DNA of 64,000 nucleotides from Arthrobacter sp. SPG23 (GTDB lineage Bacteria; Actinomycetota; Actinomycetes; Actinomycetales; Micrococcaceae). Position 1 is the first letter of the stretch, and each line of letters starts with the position of its first letter. Positions 25,108-33,865 of the stretch are shown here, piece by piece. A program made the position numbers and the translations under genes. Under the pieces are notes generated by a model that was not told where the DNA came from, made no database searches, and saw nothing but the letters and a program-made list of their open reading frames with translations. The stretch covers positions 1 to 64,000 of the forward strand of contig NZ_JYCN01000008.1 in assembly GCF_000876655.1 (NCBI RefSeq), given 5' to 3'.

Positions 25108-25731
25108 ATGAGCGATCCGAACGACACTCAGCCTGCTGTTGAGGACCCGGTAGAGGGCACCACTCTCGACAACGCGGCCCCTTCCGGTGCGGCGTCGAAC
25201 CCTGGGGACGGAACCCGGCCGAAGGGAAGCAACCTCCAGGACCTGGTGGACGAGCCCGCCAAGGTGATGCGGATCGGCACCATGATCAAGCAGTTGCTGG
25301 ATGAAGTGAAGTCGGCGCCCCTGGATGAAGCCGCACGCGGGCGCCTCGCAGCGATCCATGAACGCTCCATCAAGGAACTCGAGGACGGGCTGGCGCCGGA
25401 ACTCGTCGCAGAGTTGGAACGGATCAGCCTGCCGTTTCCGGCACAGGCCACGCCGTCCGACGCGGAACTGCGCATTGCCCAGGCCCAGCTGGTCGGCTGG
25501 CTGGAAGGGCTGTTCCACGGCATCCAGACCGCCATCGCAGCCCAGCACGCCGCCCGCGAACACGCCGTGGCGCAGCGGCAGCTGCGCCAGCTGCCGCCCG
25601 GCACCGTGATCGCGCCCGGCGTCGTAATCGGCGAAGACGGGGAGCCGCAGCGCGCCCGGGCGCCGCATCCCGGCGGGGAACGGGCAGGCGAGCCGGAGGA
25701 CCCGGACCACGGTCCCGGCCAATACCTTTAG
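25108..25731 (+). CDS. bpa: bacterial proteasome activator Bpa/PafE
   Basis: The 207-residue protein belongs to the DUF2587 family. In Mycobacterium, Bpa/PafE forms a dodecameric ring that opens the 20S proteasome gate without ATP, helping degrade unfolded proteins. The central helical region (about 40-160, with NLQDLVDEPAKVMRIGTMI and the Ala/Gln-rich helix before LPPGTVI) is conserved. Most telling is the C-terminus GQYL (204-207), the motif that docks into the proteasome alpha-ring. The N-terminal 40 residues look disordered. The organism is therefore expected to encode a 20S proteasome. A small gene starts only 7 bases after the stop. Confidence 0.95.
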   Translation: MSDPNDTQPAVEDPVEGTTLDNAAPSGAASNPGDGTRPKGSNLQDLVDEPAKVMRIGTMIKQLLDEVKSAPLDEAARGRLAAIHERSIKELEDGLAPELVAELERISLPFPAQATPSDAELRIAQAQLVGWLEGLFHGIQTAIAAQHAAREHAVAQRQLRQLPPGTVIAPGVVIGEDGEPQRARAPHPGGERAGEPEDPDHGPGQYL

Positions 25732-25738
25732 GTTCCGC

Positions 25739-26194
25739 GTGGCATTTTTCGCAGCCGCCCGCCAGGGGCGCAAGGACGACGCCGAGCTCGGCAAGGGGCT
25801 GTGGCGCCGCGCCCATGACCGTTTCCTTCGCGGACTTGACCGTTTCCATCAGGTCCTCGAAGGCGTGGAGGACGACGAGCTGTATGGCGAGCTCGTGGAG
25901 ATCGCCAACGACCTCGCCGGCCTCGCCGTCCGGGTCCGGCAGGTGTGCGTCGAAGCCCAGCGTCGTTCCCCCAGCGAAGGACTGGACATCCCGGGAGCAT
26001 TGGCGGGCGTGCACCGATCCCTGTCCAAGGCAGGCAACTCGCTCGCCACCACAGCGGAGGCGGCAGCGATGCTGCGCCTCGCCGTCGGCCCCGTCCCGGT
26101 GGGTGCCGCCTCGGTCCGCCGGCGGGCGGAGTCGGTTTTTGAACAGATTGCCGACGCCGAACGGCGCCTTGCGGACCAGCCCCAGGACACTTAG
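25739..26194 (+). CDS. hypothetical protein downstream of bpa, 151 aa
   Basis: The start is GTG 25739, 7 bases after the bpa stop, so the two are probably one transcript. The product is soluble and predicted mostly alpha-helical, with long amphipathic stretches (DAELGKGLWRRAHDRFLRGL and ELYGELVEIANDLAGLAV) and no enzyme motif, signal peptide or membrane segment. No family is recognised. Its tight linkage suggests a role near proteasome-dependent protein turnover, but that rests on position only. Confidence 0.85.
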   Translation: MAFFAAARQGRKDDAELGKGLWRRAHDRFLRGLDRFHQVLEGVEDDELYGELVEIANDLAGLAVRVRQVCVEAQRRSPSEGLDIPGALAGVHRSLSKAGNSLATTAEAAAMLRLAVGPVPVGAASVRRRAESVFEQIADAERRLADQPQDT

Positions 26195-26311
26195 GGGCCA
26201 ATGGGACCGGCCCGGCCAGACGGCGGGCGGGGCGGCTATTCCCGGTTAAGCGCCTAGCTTAGCGGGCCGTTTTCACTGGCCGGGCGGTGCCGCGGTTGGC
26301 ACTATGAAGTA

Positions 26312-27157
26312 ATGACTCTTTCTCCTGAACTGACTTTCAACGACGGCAACACCATTCCCCAGCTTGGCTACGGAGTGTGGCAGGTTGAGGACGACGTAGC
26401 GGAAAAGGTAGTGGTCCAGGCCTTCGAAGCCGGATTCCGCCACATCGACACCGCCAAGATCTACGGCAACGAAGCAGGCGTGGGCCGCGCCATCGAACGC
26501 TCCGGGCTGAAGCCTGAGGACATCTTCATCACCACCAAGCTGTGGAATGCCGACCAGGGGTACGAGTCCACCCTCGCGGCCTTTGAGGCATCCATGGAGC
26601 GCCTCGGCCTCGAAACCCTGGACCTGTACCTGATCCACTGGCAGCAGCCGAAGCAGGACAAGTACGTGGATACCTGGAAGGCGCTGATCGAGCTGCAGAA
26701 GCGCGGCCGGGTCAAGTCCATCGGTGTTTCCAACTTCACCACCGAGGGGCTCCACCGGATCATTGATGAGACCGGCGTTGTCCCGGCCATCAACCAGATT
26801 GAGCTGCACCCGTTCTTCAACCAGGCCGAGTTGCGCGAATTCAATGCATCCAAGGGCATCCTCACGCAGGCGTGGTCGCCGCTGGGCCAGGGCGGCGAGC
26901 TCCTGGAGCACCCCGCCATCGCGGAAATCGCGGCCAAGCACAATGCCACGCCGGCCCAGGTGGTCATTGCCTGGCACCTGGCCATCGGCAACGTGGTGAT
27001 CCCGAAATCCGTTACGGAGTCCCGGATCCGCGAAAATTATGCGGCCCTCGACGTCACGTTGGACGAGGCCGACATCCAGGCCATCAACGGGCTGGACCGG
27101 ACAGCTGAAGGTACCGGCCGCATCGGCGCGGACCCGTCCGTTTCCGACTTCGCCTAA
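26312..27157 (+). CDS. aldo/keto reductase, 2,5-diketo-D-gluconate reductase type
   Basis: The 281-residue protein is a typical AKR5-like TIM-barrel oxidoreductase that reduces aldehydes or ketones with NADPH. The catalytic tetrad is complete: Asp46 (HIDTA), Tyr51 (IYGNE), Lys76 (TTKLW) and His109 (LIHW). The C-terminal IPKSVTESRIRENYAALDVTL region binds the NADPH phosphate. It is a single gene followed by a strong terminator at 27193. The natural substrate cannot be inferred. Confidence 0.95.
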   Translation: MTLSPELTFNDGNTIPQLGYGVWQVEDDVAEKVVVQAFEAGFRHIDTAKIYGNEAGVGRAIERSGLKPEDIFITTKLWNADQGYESTLAAFEASMERLGLETLDLYLIHWQQPKQDKYVDTWKALIELQKRGRVKSIGVSNFTTEGLHRIIDETGVVPAINQIELHPFFNQAELREFNASKGILTQAWSPLGQGGELLEHPAIAEIAAKHNATPAQVVIAWHLAIGNVVIPKSVTESRIRENYAALDVTLDEADIQAINGLDRTAEGTGRIGADPSVSDFA

Positions 27158-27192
27158 ACGTCGTCGGCAAAGCCCGGTGAATTAGTCCCGGT

Positions 27193-27229
27193 CAGGAGGC
27201 CCCGCACTCACGCAGTGCGGGGCCTCCTG
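27193..27229. terminator. terminator between the aldo/keto reductase and the minus-strand small gene
   Basis: The 16-bp arms at 27193-27208 and 27214-27229 are perfectly complementary with a CACGC loop. It lies 35 bp after the reductase stop and 8 bp before the stop of the convergent small gene, so it can serve both. Confidence 0.85.
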
Positions 27230-27236
27230 CGTATCC

Positions 27237-27471
27237 TCAGGCCGCCAGCCGCCCCTGCTCTACGGGCACGGCGTCGATAACGGCCCAGCCCTCCTCATCG
27301 GAAACGTTCCGGCTGGCGAACCGCTCTGCTTCCGGCAACGTGTCGAAGGCTTCCGTGCGGATCAGGCCGCAGCCGGTATCAAAAAAAAGTGACGTGGAAT
27401 TCCCGGTGCTCCGTGGCGTCGCCAAGGGTTACCGGGGTGGGTGCCTGGCTGGTGCTGAGGTTCTTGTCCAT
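27237..27471 (-). pseudogene. small conserved-looking gene broken by an extra T in a T8 run
   Basis: On the minus strand an ATG at 27471 opens a frame (MDKNLSTSQAP...) that hits TGA in the run of eight T at 27388-27381. With seven T the frame would continue as HVTFFDTGCGLIRTEAFDTL and end at 27237, giving 77 residues. The downstream part has strong GC bias at third positions and a compact, natural-looking C-terminus (SDEEGWAVIDAVPVEQG). No family is recognised. The break may be a sequencing length error or a real frameshift. The gene starts 39 bp after the stop of the coiled-coil gene on the same strand. Confidence 0.65.
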
Positions 27472-27510
27472 GAATCCAGTGTGCAACCGGCCTCTGACAG
27501 TAAAGGCCAC

Positions 27511-28473
27511 TCAGTCCGGCGTGTTGCGAAGCCGGAGCACCCTCTCCCTGGCGAGGACCTCCGCCCGGTGGCCCCTTTCCGCGGCGCGGGCGGCCAGCTG
27601 CATCTGTGCAGCGGCGGCCTCGCGCCGTCTCCTTGCCAGCTCGAACTCCTCCTCGACCTGTTTGAGGCGTGCGCGAAGGCTGCGGGCTTCTCCGTCCAGC
27701 CGGGTCATTGCCTGGACGGCTTCCTCGAATTCCGCTGCGCGGTGCATGGCTTCGTCCGCGGCTGACCGGGCGGCCTCTTCCGCTTCGGCCAGGCGGGCCT
27801 CTGCCCGGACGACCGCCGACGGCGTGGGCGCAGGCCGCTTCGTCCCCACCGCCTTCAACCGCGGCCGGCTGGCAGAGGCTGCAGGCGCGGTGCTGTCCGG
27901 CGGGGCGGTCTCCACGGACGGGCCAGCGTCCGACGGCGGCTCTGCCGGCAGTGCGAGCGCGCCGGGGACGGCCATTGCATCCCGGAGGTCCACCCTGTCC
28001 ACACCGTCCGCCGAAAGCACCCGGAGCAGCCGGCCGCTCCGCACGGCGTCCTCCGCACCCTCGTCAACAGTGGCGGCCCGCAACGTGGATTCCACCTCCG
28101 CTGCCACGGCGGCACTCACCTTGCGGCCCTGCTGATCGGCCACTTCACGCACCGTTCCCATCACGCGGGTGAGGAGCTGGCGGCGCTCCTGGGAGAGCGT
28201 GCGGAGGGCGCCGGCGTCGAGGTCTTTCTGGGCGCGCCGCATGGCGGCTCCAAGCTCACCGAGCTCGCGGAGTGAGCCCGGTCGATGCACAGCAAGCATG
28301 TTCACCGCCCAGGCAGCGGCCGAGGGTTTGGGCAGGGCACGGACAGCCTCTGCAAGTTCCCGCCCGTTCTCCGCGGCAGCAGTCTTTGCCGCCGCTGCCC
28401 GGGCCGGCACGAATCCCTCGAGCGGCAGCCGATAGAGCGCGGAAGCAATGTCCGCCAATTGTTGCTCTCCCAT
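27511..28473 (-). CDS. hypothetical protein with C-terminal coiled coil, 320 aa
   Basis: No named family is recognised. The first 150 residues are helical and begin with LYRLPLEGFVPARAAAAKTA, a pattern seen in uncharacterised actinobacterial proteins. A Pro/Ser/Ala-rich linker follows (about 175-220), and the last 110 residues (ARLAEAEEAARSAADEA onward) form an obvious charged coiled coil rich in Ala, Glu and Arg. There is no signal peptide or membrane segment. It is divergent from the membrane protein gene at 28561, and the frameshifted small gene follows it. Confidence 0.82.
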   Translation of the reverse strand: MGEQQLADIASALYRLPLEGFVPARAAAAKTAAAENGRELAEAVRALPKPSAAAWAVNMLAVHRPGSLRELGELGAAMRRAQKDLDAGALRTLSQERRQLLTRVMGTVREVADQQGRKVSAAVAAEVESTLRAATVDEGAEDAVRSGRLLRVLSADGVDRVDLRDAMAVPGALALPAEPPSDAGPSVETAPPDSTAPAASASRPRLKAVGTKRPAPTPSAVVRAEARLAEAEEAARSAADEAMHRAAEFEEAVQAMTRLDGEARSLRARLKQVEEEFELARRRREAAAAQMQLAARAAERGHRAEVLARERVLRLRNTPD

Positions 28474-28560
28474 GCGAGCATCATAGGGGCCCGGTGGAGC
28501 GGCCGGAGCGTCAGCACGTCAGTCCATCGGGGTATTCAACGTCGCATTGGAGGAAATCGA

Positions 28561-29055
28561 ATGATCGAAATTGCCGGGCTGCCTGCCCATATCCTGCTCA
28601 TCCACGGCGTCGTCGTATTGGCTCCGCTCGCCGGGTTGGCGGCCATCGTGTACGGCGTGTGGCGCGCCGCGCAACAGTATCTGGCGTGGCCGCTGGGTGT
28701 GCTGGCCCTGGGGCTCGTCCCGTTGACACTGGTCACCGCGCAGGCCGGCGAGCAGTTGGAAAAAGCCCGCCCGGCCTCACAGCTTCTCCACGAGCACGTT
28801 GAACAGGGCGACGTGCTGAAATATCTTGCCGTGGCCTTTTTTGCGGTGACTGCAGTGATGCTGGCGGTCACTTACGAGCCCTTTGCCCGTCGTCTGGAGC
28901 GCCTTGGCAGCCTGGGCTTCATTGGCCGGCTGGGGGGCAGCCGGGGAGTGCGGATTGCCCTGCTGACGGCCGGAGCCGTTGCCGGTGCGGTGCTGATCTA
29001 CCAGAGCATCATCACCGGCCACTCCGGTGCTGCGTCGGTGTGGGCGGGCCGGTAA
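28561..29055 (+). CDS. four-helix membrane protein, DUF2231-like
   Basis: The 164-residue protein has four hydrophobic helices (about 8-30, 40-60, 88-106 and 128-150). The N-terminal LPAHILLIHGVVVLAPLAGL and the middle HEHVEQGDVL resemble DUF2231 proteins, in which conserved histidines may bind haem or metal. ATG 28561 is preceded by GGAGG. It lies just before the P-type ATPase on the same strand, but the 67-bp gap and a separate possible start signal leave co-transcription open. Confidence 0.75.
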   Translation: MIEIAGLPAHILLIHGVVVLAPLAGLAAIVYGVWRAAQQYLAWPLGVLALGLVPLTLVTAQAGEQLEKARPASQLLHEHVEQGDVLKYLAVAFFAVTAVMLAVTYEPFARRLERLGSLGFIGRLGGSRGVRIALLTAGAVAGAVLIYQSIITGHSGAASVWAGR

Positions 29056-29122
29056 GGCGAGGCCATGACCGGTGCCCTTGGCCCCTTGCGGTGCCCCGGC
29101 CGGTGAGCGAGTGTAGGGGCAT

Positions 29123-31981
29123 GTGGGTGACAGCGGCATGACGGATGCTCCCCGCCAGGCGGCATTCCATGACGCCGGCTCCTGGCACATCCGCCATGCA
29201 GCCGAGGCGGTGGCCGCCTACGGCGTTGACCCCGGTACCGGTCTCACCTCGGACGAAGCTGCCCGCCGGCTCGAGCGTGACGGTCCCAACCAGCTCGAGT
29301 CCGCGCCGCCGGTACCGTGGTGGCGAAGGGTCCTGTCCCAGTTCCAGGACCCGCTGATCTACCTGCTGATGGCGGCGATCGCCATTTCGGTGGTGGCCTG
29401 GTCGGTGGAAGGTGCCCGCGGCGTTCCGGTCGATGCCCTGGTGATCAGTGCCGTGGTCGTGTTCAATGCGGTGCTGGGCTTCGTCCAGGAGAACAAAGCC
29501 GAGACCGCCGTGGCGGCCCTGCAGGTCATGACAGCGGCCAACTCCACGGTCCTCCGCGACGGCGAGCTGCAGACGGTGCCTTCAGCGGGACTCGTTCGCG
29601 GCGACATCCTTGCGCTGGGCGAAGGCGACGCCGTTGGCGCGGATGCCCGCCTGCTCACCGCCACCTCCCTCCGGGTCAGCGAAGCCTCCCTGACCGGCGA
29701 AAGTGAACCGGTTTCCAAGGACCCGGGAACCCTGGCGGGAAATGTTCCGCTGGGGGACCGGCTGAACATGGTGTTCAAAGGCACGGCCGTCGCCCAGGGC
29801 GTGGGCCGGGCGGTGGTGACGGGAACAGCCATGGACACTGAAGTTGGCGCCATCGCCGGGATGCTGGAGCGGACGGTAGCGGAGCCGACTCCGCTGCAAA
29901 AGGAAATTGCGGGCGTGAGCCGGCTGCTGGGCACGACGGTGATCGTCATCGCCGTCGTCGTGATGGCCACCGTGGTTGCGGTTAACGGCGTCACCTCCCT
30001 GGGCGATCTTGTGACCGTCCTGCTGCTCGGGGTATCGCTGGCCGTGGCGGCTGTCCCCGAGGGACTGCCCGCCATCCTGTCCGTCGTGCTGGCGTTGGGC
30101 GTGCAGCGCATGGCCCGCCGCAACGCCGTCGTCAAGCAACTGCACTCGGTGGAAACACTCGGCTCCGCCACGGTGATCGCCTCGGACAAAACGGGGACAC
30201 TGACCAGGAACGAGATGACGGTGGGCCGGATTGTCACGGCCTCGGGCGAGGTGGAACTGACGGGGGGCGGGTACCGGCCCGAGGGCGGTGCCCGCCAGGA
30301 CGGCCGGGACGATATTGATCCGGCCGTCCTGTTCGAAGCGGGGCTGGTCCTGGCCGGCGGCACCTTTGCGAACAACGCCCAGCTGAAGGAGCACGACGGC
30401 GAGTGGGAGATCCAGGGGGACCCCACCGAAGCTGCTTTCCTTGTCGCGGCACGCAAGCTCGAAGGTGTTACCGAGCGCGTCGGCGAATACGAACGCCACG
30501 GTGAAGTGCCGTTCACCTCGGAGCGCAAGCTGATGTCCGCGGTGGCCCACCATAAGGAGCTGGGCACACTGTCCCTCATCACCAAGGGAGCCCCGGACGT
30601 GCTGCTTGGACGCTGCACCGGGGTGCAGGTGGGTGAAAGCATTGTCCCGCTGGACGACAGGCGCCGCGAACAGGCACTCGCTGCGGTGGATGCCTTGTCC
30701 GCGCAGGCCTTCCGGACGCTCGGCGTCGCCTACCGCCGGTACGGGGACGAGGACAGGCACGAACTTGAGGTACTGGACGAAGCCGATGAAAGCACGCTCG
30801 TGTACCTCGGGGTGGTGGGCATCATCGACCCTCCCCGGGCGGAGGCCGCCGCCGCGGTGGCCGCGGCCCAGCACGCCGGAATTCGGGTGCTGATGATTAC
30901 CGGAGACCACCCGCTCAGTGCTGCACGCATCGCCCGCGACCTGGGGATAGCGGGCGCCGGGGAGCGGGCGGTCACCGGGGCGGAACTCGACGCCCTGGAC
31001 GAGGCAGGGCTGCGCGCCGTTGCTGCCGCCACATCGGTCTATGCGCGGGTGGCCCCGCAGAACAAACTGCAGATCATCGATGCACTCCAGGCCCAGGGCA
31101 ACGTGGTGGCCATGACGGGGGACGGGGTCAACGATGCGCCGGCGCTGAAATCTGCGGATATTGGCATCGCGATGGGCATCGCCGGGACGGAAGTGACCAA
31201 GGAAGCATCCAAAATGATCCTGACCGATGACAACTTCGCCACCATTGTCGCGGCCGTACGCCAGGGCCGCATCATCTTTGAGAACATCGAAAAGTTTCTT
31301 CGCTACCTGCTCTCCTCCAACATGGGCGAGGTGTTCACCGTGTTCCTCGGCGTCGTTTTCGCCGGGGCGCTGGGCCTGGCCGACGCACCGGGTGAAGCCG
31401 TGGCGCTTCCCTTGCTCGCCACCCAGATCCTCTGGATCAACCTGGTGACGGATTCCGGACCGGCGCTCGCCATGGGGGTGGACCCGGAGATCGACGACGT
31501 CATGGCCCGCAGGCCGCGTGCGACCACCGAGCGGATCATCGGCAGACGGATGTGGTCAGGCATCCTTTCGGTGGGACTTGTCATGGGACTCGCGTCCCTG
31601 CTCAGCATCGACATCTTCCTGCCGGGCGGCCTGGTGGAGGGCGACGATTCCCTGCAGGTGGCGCGTACCGCCGGGTTCACCACCCTGGTGTTCGCCCAGC
31701 TGTTCAATGCGTTCAATTCGCGTTCCGAGACCTCCAGCGCCTTTCACCGCCTGTTCGTCAACAAATGGCTGTGGGCCGCCGTCACGCTGGCTGTGGCCCT
31801 GCAGGTGGCCGTCGTTGAGATGCCGTTTCTGCAGCGGGCGTTCGGGACCGCGTCCATGGATGCCTACCACTGGGGAATGTGCGTGCTGCTGGCGTCCGCG
31901 GTGCTGGCTTTTGGTGAACTCCGGAAAATGTCATTCAGGCTCCGGACCCGGCTCCGGCTCCGCAAACCGGCGGCGGCGTGA
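29123..31981 (+). CDS. P-type cation-transporting ATPase (type II, Ca2+/PMR1-like)
   Basis: The protein of about 952 residues has the full P-type ATPase plan: a cation-ATPase N-terminal domain (WHIRHAAEAVAAYGV), the actuator motif TGES, the membrane motif AVPEGLPA typical of type II pumps, the phosphorylation site DKTGTLT with Asp355, the hinge motif GDGVNDAPALKSADIG, and six C-terminal helices. It most resembles Ca2+ or Na+/K+-type (CtpF-like) pumps rather than heavy-metal pumps, since no CPC motif or heavy-metal-binding domain is present. The start is GTG 29123 or ATG 29138. Its last 51 bases overlap the 3' end of the convergent MFS gene. Confidence 0.93.
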   Translation: MGDSGMTDAPRQAAFHDAGSWHIRHAAEAVAAYGVDPGTGLTSDEAARRLERDGPNQLESAPPVPWWRRVLSQFQDPLIYLLMAAIAISVVAWSVEGARGVPVDALVISAVVVFNAVLGFVQENKAETAVAALQVMTAANSTVLRDGELQTVPSAGLVRGDILALGEGDAVGADARLLTATSLRVSEASLTGESEPVSKDPGTLAGNVPLGDRLNMVFKGTAVAQGVGRAVVTGTAMDTEVGAIAGMLERTVAEPTPLQKEIAGVSRLLGTTVIVIAVVVMATVVAVNGVTSLGDLVTVLLLGVSLAVAAVPEGLPAILSVVLALGVQRMARRNAVVKQLHSVETLGSATVIASDKTGTLTRNEMTVGRIVTASGEVELTGGGYRPEGGARQDGRDDIDPAVLFEAGLVLAGGTFANNAQLKEHDGEWEIQGDPTEAAFLVAARKLEGVTERVGEYERHGEVPFTSERKLMSAVAHHKELGTLSLITKGAPDVLLGRCTGVQVGESIVPLDDRRREQALAAVDALSAQAFRTLGVAYRRYGDEDRHELEVLDEADESTLVYLGVVGIIDPPRAEAAAAVAAAQHAGIRVLMITGDHPLSAARIARDLGIAGAGERAVTGAELDALDEAGLRAVAAATSVYARVAPQNKLQIIDALQAQGNVVAMTGDGVNDAPALKSADIGIAMGIAGTEVTKEASKMILTDDNFATIVAAVRQGRIIFENIEKFLRYLLSSNMGEVFTVFLGVVFAGALGLADAPGEAVALPLLATQILWINLVTDSGPALAMGVDPEIDDVMARRPRATTERIIGRRMWSGILSVGLVMGLASLLSIDIFLPGGLVEGDDSLQVARTAGFTTLVFAQLFNAFNSRSETSSAFHRLFVNKWLWAAVTLAVALQVAVVEMPFLQRAFGTASMDAYHWGMCVLLASAVLAFGELRKMSFRLRTRLRLRKPAAA

Positions 31982-33259
31982 CCGGACCACTGTGGCTGTC
32001 AGCAGAACAATAGCCACCAACTGCAGGGCCGCCACGGCGGCAATGAGCGCCGGACGGGAGCTGTAGAGCGCGCCGTACAAGGCTCCGCCGGCAAGTGCGC
32101 CGCCCCCTTCGAAGGCGGCAAAGATGCCATAGGCCGTCCCCTGCCTGGCCGGCACCACCAGATCGGCCACCAGCGCCTTCACGGTTGAGTCCTGGATGCC
32201 CGTGGCGGCTCCCCATACGAGGACCCCGGCCAGCACAGGTCCCATAGTGGGGGAGAACGCCAGGACCGGGATCAAAGCAACAAGGACCGGCAGGACAAGG
32301 AGCACGGCACCGCCGGCGCGGTCGTAGCCGTATCCGCTGGCGAGGGCGCCCAGCGCCGCTGCCGCCATGGCGGCAGCATAAACCAGCGGGACGGCGGAAA
32401 CAGGGGTATCAACCGCGGCCGTCAGATGGAACGCGATGACGCCGAAGGCCACCAGGCCAGCACTCCAGAAGAACGCGGAGGCGGCGAAGAGGACGAACAC
32501 AGGAGGAAGGCGTCCCCCCGGCTTGGCGGCAAGTCCCGGCGCACCCCGGGCGCCCGGGGCGCCTCGGGTGCCAGGGGCGCGCGGGGTGTCTCGCCCATCC
32601 GGCGTTTCCAGTAGTTCAGCCGCTCGCTGTGGGTCGGGGACGCGGCGCCGCATCCGGAACAGGAGGGCCATTGCAAGGGCCCCAGGAAGGGCCAGGACCG
32701 CAAAAGCCGGCCACAGTGCGCCGGTGGCCGCGATGACCGCGGAGGCGATCAGGGGCCCTGCAAACGCGCCGGCAAGGTCCAGGGACTTGTGCACGGCGAA
32801 ACCGCGTCCACGTCCGACTGGCCCGGCAACAGAGGCGAGCAGGACAGTCTTCGCAGGGCTCCGCACGGCCTTGCCCACGCGGTCGCCGATGATCAGTGCG
32901 GACGCCAGCACCAGCCCCGCGGCTCCCGCAAACGGTGTAACAGCTAGCAGGGGAACACTCAGCACTGTCAGTGCATAGCCGGCAAGCGTGAAAGTCCAGT
33001 ACTTACCAGTGCGGTCCGCCCATGGGCCAAAGATCAGCCGGAGCCCCTGGGCTGCGGCCTCGGCAGCGCCTGTGACCAGCCCAACCACCAAGGCGGAGGC
33101 GCCCAGTTGGGCCAGCAGGGGGCCGGCGAGAGGACGTGCGCCGTCGGACACGGCGTCGACAGCCAGGCTGACCAGACCGAATCCCAGCACCATCTTCCAG
33201 GGCGAACCCGGCAGCGCCGGGCCGCCTGGAGCAGCCTGGTCGGAAGGATACGGTTTCAC
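31931..33259 (-). CDS. major facilitator superfamily transporter
   Basis: The 442-residue membrane protein has about 12 hydrophobic segments, with the motif-A-like GPWADRTGKYW after helix 2. The central cytoplasmic loop contains a repetitive Pro/Arg/Gly/Ala stretch (RAPGTRGAPGARGAPG) not usual for the family, and the C-terminus ends in EPEPGPEPE. The substrate is unknown. Its 3' end overlaps the last 51 bases of the P-type ATPase gene on the other strand. It is divergent from the small membrane protein at 33348. Confidence 0.88.
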   Translation of the reverse strand: MKPYPSDQAAPGGPALPGSPWKMVLGFGLVSLAVDAVSDGARPLAGPLLAQLGASALVVGLVTGAAEAAAQGLRLIFGPWADRTGKYWTFTLAGYALTVLSVPLLAVTPFAGAAGLVLASALIIGDRVGKAVRSPAKTVLLASVAGPVGRGRGFAVHKSLDLAGAFAGPLIASAVIAATGALWPAFAVLALPGALAMALLFRMRRRVPDPQRAAELLETPDGRDTPRAPGTRGAPGARGAPGLAAKPGGRLPPVFVLFAASAFFWSAGLVAFGVIAFHLTAAVDTPVSAVPLVYAAAMAAAALGALASGYGYDRAGGAVLLVLPVLVALIPVLAFSPTMGPVLAGVLVWGAATGIQDSTVKALVADLVVPARQGTAYGIFAAFEGGGALAGGALYGALYSSRPALIAAVAALQLVAIVLLTATVVRSRRRRFAEPEPGPEPE

Positions 33260-33335
33260 AGCTCAAGCGTTTCGGACGGCCTGCGGGAATACAAGAGCTC
33301 CGGCTTTTGCCGGGCGCAGTGGACCGACCGACGGA

Positions 33336-33341
33336 TAAGAT
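33336..33341 (+). promoter_or_regulatory. -10 box TAAGAT, leaderless start at 33348
   Basis: TAAGAT ends 6 bases before the GTG at 33348, placing transcription start at the first codon. No ribosome-binding sequence precedes it. Confidence 0.5.
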
Positions 33342-33347
33342 CACAGG

Positions 33348-33755
33348 GTGACGAACTCACCGAGTGGCGAACGCTACGTCGTGCGCCGGTGGTGGAGCAG
33401 CCGGGCGCTGCCTTGGGCAGGCCTGGTCGGTCTTTCCATCATCCTGACAGGCATTTCCTTGGAGCGGACCATGTTGTTCGCCTACGAGCCGGTACCGGAG
33501 TTTGTAGAGCGGCTGCGTGTGGGCAGGCTGTTCATGCTCGCGGGATCGGCAGCGTCCATCGCCGCCGCGGTCTGGTCCCAGATCCGGCAGTATCCGCTGT
33601 GGGTAACGCTCTGCGTTGCCGCTCCGGTGGCGCTGGTGGGCCTGGCCACGATGATCACCACGCCGCCATCGTTCATGCCGCAGATCTTTGGTCTGTTCGC
33701 CCTGCCGGCAGCACTGGCAGGGCTTATCGGAGGGGTCACCTTCAAACGCCGGTGA
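33348..33755 (+). CDS. small integral membrane protein, 135 aa
   Basis: No named family is recognised. The GTG start at 33348 follows a -10 box by 6 bases. Hydrophobic segments near 22-42, 62-78, 85-103 and 112-130 suggest four membrane helices, with a basic N-terminus (RYVVRRWW) and a basic end (FKRR). The next gene, also a membrane protein, starts 110 bp downstream; a functional link is not shown. Confidence 0.78.
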   Translation: MTNSPSGERYVVRRWWSSRALPWAGLVGLSIILTGISLERTMLFAYEPVPEFVERLRVGRLFMLAGSAASIAAAVWSQIRQYPLWVTLCVAAPVALVGLATMITTPPSFMPQIFGLFALPAALAGLIGGVTFKRR

Positions 33756-33865
33756 CGACCCGGCCTGCTTTGCAGGCAGTGCATCCACCTGCGGTCGATG
33801 AGGAATACTGATCTACGCATGTCTCCTTATGGAGAGCACCGACCTCGGAAAGCCCCTGGAGCATC

